The notes under the pieces were generated by a model. The model worked only from the letters and a program-made list of their open reading frames with translations. It was not told where the DNA came from and made no database searches. From positions 1-8,222 of the forward strand of contig JALSOY010000218.1 of assembly GCA_026986235.1 (NCBI GenBank): a stretch of DNA of 8,222 nucleotides, in the 5' to 3' direction. The translations under genes were made by a program, and so were the position numbers. Source of the DNA: Caldifarciminota bacterium (GTDB taxonomy: Bacteria; Hydrothermota; Hydrothermia; B15-G9; WFZT01). This document shows, in pieces, positions 1 to 5,801 of the stretch (position 1 is the stretch's first letter; each line of letters starts with the position of its first letter).

Positions 1-503
1 TCCACGCAGTAAATATAGACCTGAAAGGGTGGAGTGAAGATTACTACAGGAAGATCATAGGAGCGAAGCTCAGCGAGGTGCTGGATTCTGTGAAACTGCA
101 CAAAAAACTCGGCATATGGGTGGAACTCACGACTCTCATCGTGCCGGGCTGGAACGACACAGAGGATCAGTTGAGAGAAATAGCAAGGTTCATCAGGGAC
201 GAGATTGGCCCGGAGACCCCCTGGCACATATCGAGGTTTCATCCGGCTTACAAAATGCGTGATTATCCACCAACTCCTATTGAAACCCTTAAAAGGGCGT
301 ACCAGATAGGTAAAGAAGAAGGTTTGAGATTTGTTTACCTCGGGAATGTTCCAGGAGACGAAGGAGAGAATACATACTGTCCCCGATGCGGGAAATTGCT
401 CATCAGAAGGTGGGGCTTTGAGGTTCTTGAAAATCACATAAAAGACGGTAAATGCCCCTATTGTGGGGAGACCATTGAGGGAGTATGGACACAGGGAAGA
501 TAA
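1..503 (+). CDS. AmmeMemoRadiSam-system radical SAM enzyme, C-terminal part (5' truncated by window)
   Basis: This is the C-terminal 166 residues of a PflA-like radical SAM protein of the type linked to AMMECR1 and Memo domains; the target reaction of that system is not established. The frame is open from base 3 (HAVNIDLKGW...), so the gene begins upstream and the GTG at 78 is an internal valine. Visible parts are the late TIM-barrel strands (VELTTLIVPGWND, WHISRFHPAYKM, FVYLGNVPGD) and a C-terminal four-cysteine module: CPRC at 378-389 and CPYC at 453-464, followed by the family-typical GVW ending. The CxxxCxxC iron-sulfur motif expected near the N-terminus lies outside the window. The last 19 nt overlap moxR, so the two are probably co-transcribed. 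The AMMECR1/Memo partner is not in the window. The alternative is a generic pyruvate formate-lyase-activase-like protein, but the Cys-rich tail favours the AmmeMemo type. Confidence 0.85.
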   Translation, partial: HAVNIDLKGWSEDYYRKIIGAKLSEVLDSVKLHKKLGIWVELTTLIVPGWNDTEDQLREIARFIRDEIGPETPWHISRFHPAYKMRDYPPTPIETLKRAYQIGKEEGLRFVYLGNVPGDEGENTYCPRCGKLLIRRWGFEVLENHIKDGKCPYCGETIEGVWTQGR

Positions 504-1393
504 TCCAGGCCGTTGAAACTGTCATAAAGGGTAAAAGGGAAAAAATAGAGCTCGTTCTCGTTGCTCTTCTCTCACGGGGTCATGTTCTCATCGAGGACAT
601 ACCGGGTATCGGGAAGACCACACTTGCACTGGCGTTCTCCCGTGCCACGGGCCTGAATTTCCGAAGGATTCAATTTACGAGCGACCTCTTACCTGCAGAT
701 ATCATAGGAGCTGTGGTGCTCGATAAAAAATCCGGGGAGTTTACATTCAGGAAGGGTCCTGTATTTACAAACATCCTTCTTGCGGATGAGATAAACAGGG
801 CTACTCCCAAAACACAGTCTGCCCTGCTCGAGGCCATGGGGGAAACTCAAGTATCTGTGGAAGGGATTACATATCCGCTACCTCAGCCCTTTCTTGTGAT
901 TGCCACACAGAATCCCGTAGAGCATTACGGCACATTTCCACTACCAGAATCCCAGCTTGACAGGTTCATGATGAGGTTTGAAATGGGTTATCCGGACGAT
1001 CAATCTGAGCGGGAGATCCTCAGGGATGGAACTTTAAGGGAGAAGGCCAGGTTGATAAAGCCTGTGACGGACAGAGAAGAAATCGTAGAGGCACAGAAGA
1101 AAGTCGAAGAAGTAAGGGTTTCGGACAAGGTGATAGATTACATAATGGAGATAGCCAGGATTACGCGGGAGAGATTTCTTATTGGAATGTCAACGCGGGC
1201 GGCCCTGGACCTGTCCAGGGCCGCCCGCGCACTCGCATTTATCAAAAATAGGACCTTCGTTACGCCCGACGATGTTAAATACCTCGCCAGATTCGTTATC
1301 CCCCATAGAATACTTCCAAGAGATAACCCCGACATTAATACAAGAGTCTCACTCATCGATCAGCTACTCCATGAAGTTCAGGTTCCAGTTTGA
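485..1393 (+). CDS. MoxR family AAA+ ATPase
   Basis: A complete 302-residue MoxR-type AAA+ ATPase, normal length for the family. MoxR proteins are cytoplasmic chaperone-like ATPases that act on partners encoded next to them. Visible motifs are Walker A (DIPGIGKTT, Lys44), Walker B (ILLADEINR, Asp101-Glu102), sensor 1 (ATQNP, Asn143), a probable arginine finger (QLDRF, Arg160) and the sensor-2 helix (STRAALDLSRAAR, Arg238). A C-terminal lid follows (TPDDVKYLARFVIPHRI). The start ATG lies inside the end of the radical SAM gene; purine-rich stretches precede it (GGGGAG at 465-470 and GAGGGAG at 477-483), and neither is ideally spaced, so coupled translation is likely. The DUF58 gene starts 23 nt before its stop. 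Codons 237-249 form a perfect inverted repeat, described separately. The family call is secure; the specific substrate is unknown. Confidence 0.95.
   Translation: MDTGKIIQAVETVIKGKREKIELVLVALLSRGHVLIEDIPGIGKTTLALAFSRATGLNFRRIQFTSDLLPADIIGAVVLDKKSGEFTFRKGPVFTNILLADEINRATPKTQSALLEAMGETQVSVEGITYPLPQPFLVIATQNPVEHYGTFPLPESQLDRFMMRFEMGYPDDQSEREILRDGTLREKARLIKPVTDREEIVEAQKKVEEVRVSDKVIDYIMEIARITRERFLIGMSTRAALDLSRAARALAFIKNRTFVTPDDVKYLARFVIPHRILPRDNPDINTRVSLIDQLLHEVQVPV
1194..1229. repeat. Perfect 17-bp inverted repeat with 2-nt centre inside moxR
   Basis: The left arm CGCGGGCGGCCCTGGAC (1194-1210) and right arm GTCCAGGGCCGCCCGCG (1213-1229) are exact reverse complements around a CT centre. In RNA this would fold into a very stable stem with a 4-6 nt loop. 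Of 36 bases 31 are G or C, far above the surrounding sequence. It encodes the sensor-2 helix (about Thr237 to Ala249), whose peptide is itself quasi-symmetric (RAALDLSRAAR). No T-run follows, so it is not a standard intrinsic terminator. It lies about 140 nt upstream of the DUF58 start. Confidence 0.95.
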
Positions 1394-2249
1394 CCATAAA
1401 ACTTCATACATTAAAGTCAACAGACGCGGAACAATATACATCCTCCTCACCATCGCAATCGGATTTGCCGCAACCAACACCATGAACAACCTCCTTTACA
1501 TCCTCCTCTCCTTCCTCCTGGCTATCATGGGAATTTCCGGTATCTTTGCAAGGAAAAACCTCTCCGGCATCACCTTCTCTGTTTTACCACCTCCGGAAAT
1601 ATACAGGAATACACCGGCACCCTTCAAAATTATTCTCCGATCCAGAAGTAAAAAATTCAATGTTATCGTGGAGATTGAAGGGGTAAAAAGGACTGTCTCC
1701 ACGCTCGATGGCGAATTTCAACTCACCATACCACTGAAATTTGCGCGAAGGGGTATCCACCGTATTGAGAGATTCACATTAACTTCCTCATTCCCCTTTG
1801 GATTTTTTACAAGGGAGGAAGTTTACGAACTCCCTGTTGAATTCATCGTATATCCGCATGTTTACCGCATTTCACCTGAAGATTACTTTCACTTCGATAG
1901 TCTAACGGCAGGAATACGCGAGGGCAGACGCATGGGAACTGGTGGTGACTTCATGGGGTTGAGGAAATACGAGGATGGTGATCCTGTCAGGCTTATTCAC
2001 TGGAAGGCCTCCTCAAAGGAGCTCGTGACCAAGGTGTTTTCAGGGCCTTCGTCAGTGGAGATCGTTCTTGGAGAGCGTGACCTGAAAAGCAGGGACTTAG
2101 AAGACCAGATCGACGAAATCGCATCCCTGACCGTGGCACTTTTGAGGTCTGGATACTCCGTCGGCATAAACTTCCACGGTGTTAAAATCAGACCGGGAAC
2201 CGGTGAACATCACAGAATTAAAATTCTTTCGCGACTATCAAAAATATGA
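1371..2249 (+). CDS. DUF58 domain membrane protein
   Basis: A 292-residue protein of the DUF58 family, the usual neighbour and presumed partner of MoxR ATPases. Two adjacent membrane segments lie near the N-terminus (about residues 21-34 and 40-60). They are followed by a beta-rich region (about 65-165) and the diagnostic motif GDFMGLRKYEDGDPVRLIHW (192-211), which continues KASSK. Many DUF58 proteins continue into a longer von Willebrand A-like C-terminal part; here the C-terminus is short, ending about 80 residues after the motif. I chose the ATG at 1371 because everything upstream in this frame runs over the conserved MoxR C-terminus and does not look like DUF58, while this ATG gives a normal short basic N-terminus. 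No Shine-Dalgarno is visible before it, so translation is probably coupled to moxR, whose stop lies 20 nt downstream. The gene ends in an ATGA overlap with the transglutaminase gene. The molecular function is not established. Confidence 0.92.
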   Translation: MKFRFQFDHKTSYIKVNRRGTIYILLTIAIGFAATNTMNNLLYILLSFLLAIMGISGIFARKNLSGITFSVLPPPEIYRNTPAPFKIILRSRSKKFNVIVEIEGVKRTVSTLDGEFQLTIPLKFARRGIHRIERFTLTSSFPFGFFTREEVYELPVEFIVYPHVYRISPEDYFHFDSLTAGIREGRRMGTGGDFMGLRKYEDGDPVRLIHWKASSKELVTKVFSGPSSVEIVLGERDLKSRDLEDQIDEIASLTVALLRSGYSVGINFHGVKIRPGTGEHHRIKILSRLSKI

Positions 2250-4066
2250 AGAAAATTCTTCTGATTGAAGCGATACTCCTCAGTTACTCTGGACTCGTGG
2301 CACTCATACCTTACATTCCACTCAGTGTGACCATCTTTTTCAGTCTCATCAACCTGCTTCCCATTTCAAGGGGAAACGATGTCATCCTAAACAACAGGAT
2401 TTCCGGTATCCTCGCAGTTCTATTCTCCATCCTTTTTATAGGACAGGCACTCACCGGTGAACCAGTGAGATCAATCGTATATCTACTCCTTACCCTCAAT
2501 ACTCTGAAAATATTTGGAGAGAAGAGAGCAGGAGACTACATGCAGATCCTCTTACTGAACTTCCTTATCCTTGCATCGGTTACCACCTTTACAATAGAGC
2601 CCTCCTTTTTGATTTTGATCCTCGTCTTCACGGTTGTAAGCATAAATTTCCTCGTTAACCTTTCCACATACGAGACCTCGGGTGAGATTTCAGAGATAAA
2701 GGAACTTATCCGGTTCAGCGGGAAGATATTTCTTGCCTCCATTCCTCTTGCCGTGCTGTTTTTCCTCATCTTACCGAGGAGCGGGAGCTCTTACTTCCCG
2801 TCGTCTTCCATGTACAGAAAAGTGGGTCTCAGTGACAGAATAGACATCACCAACATGGAAAAGTTGCTAAAAAGCGGTAAAATTGCATTCAGAGTCAGGG
2901 TTCTCAAGGGCAAACTGCCACCTCTCCCCTACTGGAGAGGGATCACTTACGAAATTTTCAGACGGGGCTCCTGGTATCACAGAAGGGAGGCAGTGGGCTC
3001 CTTTCCATTAAACACAGAAAGGATATTGCCGTTACCCCTCCGGGGCAGGCAAATCGTTCAGGAAATCACCCTCGAAGGTAGTGCTGGATTCTTACCCGCA
3101 CTCGACAAACCCATGGGTGGAAAATTCCCCTTCAGGGTCTTTGTTTCAAGGAGCCTTGTTTTTAAAACGCCGGCTTCAGGGAGACTGAAGTACCGTGTTG
3201 TTTCCGTTGATGCAAAAATCCTTTCCGATGAACCACCTGATGAAAACTATCTAAGTGTACCTCCCTCCCTGGCTGATACATTACGAAAACTTTTCAAAGA
3301 CTTCGAGGATACGCCAGAGAAAATGGCCGAGAAACTCTCTCTGTACTTCAGATCGAGGTTCACTTACTCACTTGATTTTAAAGCCCCACGGGAAGAGGAT
3401 CCCATCCTCTACTTTTTAACGAAGGGGAAAACCGGACATTGCGAGATCTTTGCTTCGTCCATGGCACTCATTCTCAGAAGTTTCGGGATACCAACAAGAC
3501 TTGTGGGAGGATACCTTGGAGCAACTTACAATAAGATCGGTAACTACTTCGTTGTGAAGGAGAGTGATGCCCATTCATGGGTTGAGGTTTTCATACCGGG
3601 TATGGGATGGGAAAGGTACGATCCGTCACCTCCTGTAAAGAAAAAGAGGAGAATTTCCAGGCTCTACCTTTACATCGACTACCTTAAGCTTATCTGGTAC
3701 AACAATGTGGTAAACTACGATCTATTTTCACAGCTTGAAACCCTTGGAAGGATTTCCCGATCGGCAGAGAAATGGAAATTTTCGCGCAGGTGGCTCCTCC
3801 TGCTTCTGGTGTTTGTCGTACCATTTCTAAGGAAAAGACGCCGTCAACACTTTTATGTGGAAGCGCTCAAGATCCTCGAAAGGAAGGGTATCAAGAAAGA
3901 ACCCTGGGAGACTGCGGGAGAATTTCTCGTCAGGGTGAAAAGGGAGAAAGGAGATCCGGGAAAGGTCTTTGAGAAGATAACACGCCTTTACGAAGAGGTG
4001 GAGTTTGGCGGGAAAAATCTTCAAAGTCCACCGACAGAGCTACTTAAAAGGTTAAAGAAATCGTAA
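2246..4066 (+). CDS. TgpA-like membrane transglutaminase
   Basis: A 606-residue membrane protein with a transglutaminase-like core. The N-terminal third carries about six hydrophobic segments (roughly residues 4-20, 22-40, 53-70, 75-90, 99-115, 118-138) plus one at 160-177. A region of about 150 residues precedes the transglutaminase core (about 350-465). The catalytic triad is visible: Cys399 (TGHCEIFASS), His443 (SDAHSWVEVF) and Asp459 (ERYDPSPP). A further membrane segment (515-528), an Arg/Lys-rich stop-transfer run and a soluble tail (535-606) resembling the DUF4129 tail of TgpA proteins follow. Topology suggests the catalytic domain faces the periplasm, but this is inferred. The start overlaps the DUF58 stop (ATGA) and has no Shine-Dalgarno, which points to translational coupling. 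TgpA homologues act on envelope targets that are largely unknown; in this core family the chemistry may be peptide hydrolysis rather than crosslinking. Confidence 0.93.
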   Translation: MKKILLIEAILLSYSGLVALIPYIPLSVTIFFSLINLLPISRGNDVILNNRISGILAVLFSILFIGQALTGEPVRSIVYLLLTLNTLKIFGEKRAGDYMQILLLNFLILASVTTFTIEPSFLILILVFTVVSINFLVNLSTYETSGEISEIKELIRFSGKIFLASIPLAVLFFLILPRSGSSYFPSSSMYRKVGLSDRIDITNMEKLLKSGKIAFRVRVLKGKLPPLPYWRGITYEIFRRGSWYHRREAVGSFPLNTERILPLPLRGRQIVQEITLEGSAGFLPALDKPMGGKFPFRVFVSRSLVFKTPASGRLKYRVVSVDAKILSDEPPDENYLSVPPSLADTLRKLFKDFEDTPEKMAEKLSLYFRSRFTYSLDFKAPREEDPILYFLTKGKTGHCEIFASSMALILRSFGIPTRLVGGYLGATYNKIGNYFVVKESDAHSWVEVFIPGMGWERYDPSPPVKKKRRISRLYLYIDYLKLIWYNNVVNYDLFSQLETLGRISRSAEKWKFSRRWLLLLLVFVVPFLRKRRRQHFYVEALKILERKGIKKEPWETAGEFLVRVKREKGDPGKVFEKITRLYEEVEFGGKNLQSPPTELLKRLKKS

Positions 4067-4148
4067 GGAACCTCAACTCTCGCATTGAGAGAGAATTTTA
4101 AAAGTCCCAATTCTTGTAAAAAGGCCGTTTGTGGCTTTAACCTTTTAA
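4044..4148. repeat. 14-bp inverted repeat bridging transglutaminase 3' end and next leader
   Basis: The left arm TTAAAAGGTTAAAG (4044-4057) lies in the last codons of the transglutaminase gene. The right arm CTTTAACCTTTTAA (4135-4148) lies just before the Shine-Dalgarno of the next gene. The arms are exact reverse complements 77 nt apart. AGGTT in the left arm can also pair locally with AACCT at 4069-4073. CCTTTT in the right arm can pair with AAAAGG at 4148-4153, which overlaps the start of the Shine-Dalgarno. The repeat is directly visible; any regulatory role is inferred. Confidence 0.75.
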
Positions 4149-4163
4149 AAAGGAGGTCGGTTT
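4067..4163 (+). promoter_or_regulatory. 97-nt intergenic leader, possible promoter or translational control region
   Basis: This is the only sizeable gap in the window. It holds weak competing stems (CTCAA 4072-4076 with TTGAG 4085-4089; CTCTC 4077-4081 with GAGAG 4087-4091), an AT-rich run, the right arm of the 14-bp inverted repeat and the Shine-Dalgarno of the downstream gene. TTGAGA at 4085-4090 resembles a -35 box, but no good -10 sits 16-18 nt downstream. A promoter here is plausible because the downstream gene has its own strong ribosome-binding site and an unrelated product, but no convincing hexamer pair is visible. Confidence 0.3.
4151..4157 (+). promoter_or_regulatory. Strong Shine-Dalgarno (AGGAGGT) fixing the start at 4164
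   Basis: AGGAGGT lies 6 nt before the ATG at 4164. It is the only near-consensus ribosome-binding site among the plus-strand genes, which otherwise start by overlap. Its first bases belong to the small palindrome CCTTTTAAAAAGG (4141-4153), so RNA structure could partly mask it. Confidence 0.85.
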
Positions 4164-5798
4164 ATGATAAGGTTTGGCGTCATTTTTATGCTCGTCAGCT
4201 CCCTCTGGGGCTACAGGTATGCAGTTGTTATAAAGGGATCAACATACAACAACGATCCTGGATGGAGGGCAGTTGCGGATACCCTTCTTAGCCGGCATAA
4301 CGGAAGGCTTTTTACATGGACATCGAGGGTAACCGATGTCCGGGACTCACTCAGTGAGTACATGCCAGATTACATTGCCTTTGTGGCAAAGCCGGGCATG
4401 GAGCTCAATTCGAGGTTCGTTACCGCGGTTTCAAACATGACACGGTCACTTGATGACGATCCTTACGGAGATGCCATCTGGGGCATCGTTACAGGATACC
4501 AGGCTGACGACGCACTCAGGGCAGTTACAGTTGACAGTCTCAGGGTAAAAAGCTTACTTGGTGGTTTTATTGGATATACAGGACTCGTCTATCAGTCGAT
4601 AACAACATCCGTGTCAGAGCACCACAGGATCGTTTTCACATTCCCGGACAGGGAGGTAATTGACACCGTGGCAAGCGATCTTTGCCCCACAGACAGAACA
4701 TACATGCTCGCCGGTTACCTTAACAACGGTTTTGACGACTCTCTACCAGGACATCCGAGGATCCGGGGGCCGGTGGACATGTTTGTAACATCGGGGCATG
4801 CAAACATCAATGTGTGGCAGCTCCACTATCCCGATCCGGACGATGAAGGGTACTTCAGGTCAAGGCTTCCAGGTCAACTTTACGGTGATCCACATATCGG
4901 ACCGGATACCATGATAAACTCGCCCAATCCCAAGGTTTACTATGCACCGGGAAACTGCCTTATAGCCAATCCAAATATGCTTGACAACATGGTTTATGCC
5001 TGGTTTCATACAGGTGGAGCTATCCAGATGATCGGATACATTGTGACCACCTGGTACGGCTACATGGGATGGGGCGTGGGTTCTTACTTCTTCCAGTCTC
5101 AGGGGGATTATACCCTGCAGGAGTCATTTTTCGCCAACAATCAGTCTCTCGTTTACGACCTCATGCACGGTACTCCGGGCACAGATTCTTCGGGTCTTGC
5201 CTACGACAAGGATGCCGTGGTGATATACGGTGATCCTGCGCAGGATGTGAGGCTATTCCCGATAAGGGATCCTCTTTACACGCAGCATCTCACCGTTCGC
5301 ACAGGTTCAACGAGAGACACTTTTGAATACAGGATAACGGCGAACTACGATAGTACAGCACTTAGCAGGCACCCCGTGGGATTCCTGCCATACAGAATTG
5401 ACAGTGTGGAAATCCTTGAAACCAACGCAGTTGACGCTGTCGTTACTGATAACTTCGTCCTCCTCCACTGCTGGCACTCGGGGATGCCGAGGCTCAATGC
5501 AGGTGACGAAAGGTATGTGATCTTTACCGGGAAACGCATTACAACCGGTATTCAGGAATCTGCGCCTTCCCTGGTTGTTGACTTCCCATCAATGATTACG
5601 GGTGAATACATCCCGTTCAGCTATACCGGCGGGAAACCCCTGGTGGTGAGCCTTTACTCTATAGACGGGCGAAAAATTCTGACCGGTCTCGTGATGCCCG
5701 GAAACAGAGCGCGGCTATCCTTCCCTCCCGGTCTTCCAGCTGGAATTTACCTCGTGAGAATCAGCAACATATTCAGAAAAATTGTTGTAGTTAAGTGA
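4164..5798 (+). CDS. Secreted peptidase C25 (gingipain)-like protein with C-terminal sorting domain
   Basis: A 544-residue protein with a short signal peptide (MIRFGVIFMLVSSLWG, cleavage probably near residue 16). The body reads like an alternating beta/alpha caspase-type fold: strands YAVVI (19-23), RLFTW (48-52), YIAFVAK (70-76), AIWGIVTGY (104-112), VDMFVTSGH (204-212) and KVYYAPGNC (257-265). The last two end in His212 and Cys265, matching the order of the His-Cys dyad in clan CD/C25 peptidases. The later AVVIYGDPAQDVRLFP (351-366) resembles the GDP motif near the end of C25 domains. A beta-rich linker follows. Residues about 475-544 resemble a Por/type IX sorting domain (PLVVSLYSIDGRKI, LPAGIYLVRIS, ending in a basic hydrophobic strand). 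The canonical His-Gly of C25 is His-Ala here. The start is set by a strong Shine-Dalgarno. Fold and dyad assignments are my inference from motif order; activity is unproven, and it could be a non-catalytic surface protein. Confidence 0.72.
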   Translation: MIRFGVIFMLVSSLWGYRYAVVIKGSTYNNDPGWRAVADTLLSRHNGRLFTWTSRVTDVRDSLSEYMPDYIAFVAKPGMELNSRFVTAVSNMTRSLDDDPYGDAIWGIVTGYQADDALRAVTVDSLRVKSLLGGFIGYTGLVYQSITTSVSEHHRIVFTFPDREVIDTVASDLCPTDRTYMLAGYLNNGFDDSLPGHPRIRGPVDMFVTSGHANINVWQLHYPDPDDEGYFRSRLPGQLYGDPHIGPDTMINSPNPKVYYAPGNCLIANPNMLDNMVYAWFHTGGAIQMIGYIVTTWYGYMGWGVGSYFFQSQGDYTLQESFFANNQSLVYDLMHGTPGTDSSGLAYDKDAVVIYGDPAQDVRLFPIRDPLYTQHLTVRTGSTRDTFEYRITANYDSTALSRHPVGFLPYRIDSVEILETNAVDAVVTDNFVLLHCWHSGMPRLNAGDERYVIFTGKRITTGIQESAPSLVVDFPSMITGEYIPFSYTGGKPLVVSLYSIDGRKILTGLVMPGNRARLSFPPGLPAGIYLVRISNIFRKIVVVK

Positions 5799-5801
5799 TC
5801 A
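5796..5801. other. Abutting convergent stop codons in TGATCA palindrome
   Basis: TGA at 5796-5798 ends the secreted C25-like gene. TCA at 5799-5801 is the reverse complement of the purH stop. Together they form TGATCA with no base between the two genes. No stem with a T-run lies around the junction, so any transcription terminator must be inside one of the coding regions, or transcripts overlap in antisense. Confidence 0.97.

Noticed and set aside
78..80. GTG at 78 as the start of the radical SAM gene
   Set aside because: The frame is open and family-like (NIDLKGW, DYYRKIIGAKL) back to base 3, so this codon is an internal valine of a gene cut by the window.
1138..1356. Minus-strand open frame opposite moxR
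   Set aside because: It is a shadow frame whose apparent repeated RAALDRSRAAR peptide comes from the palindrome. It has no ribosome-binding site and no family resemblance.
1182..1370. TTG at 1182 as the start of the DUF58 gene
   Set aside because: The extra 63 residues read out of frame over conserved moxR codons and have no DUF58 or membrane character. The ATG at 1371 gives a normal N-terminus.
1437..1508. Direct repeat TACATCCTCCTC at 1437-1448 and 1497-1508
   Set aside because: Both copies encode YILL in two adjacent membrane helices of the DUF58 protein. Hydrophobic codon composition explains them.
4085..4113. Promoter with TTGAGA as the -35 box
   Set aside because: At normal spacing the -10 position reads CAATTC, a poor match. 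No hexamer pair is convincing, so no discrete promoter is called.
4120..4141. Possible intrinsic terminator stem AAAGGCC / GGCTTT in the intergenic region
   Set aside because: It needs a bulge, is only about 6 bp, and is followed by AACCTTTT rather than a U-run.
4085..4291. Small open frame starting in the intergenic region
   Set aside because: It runs out of frame into the secreted-protein gene, has no Shine-Dalgarno, and its peptide looks random.
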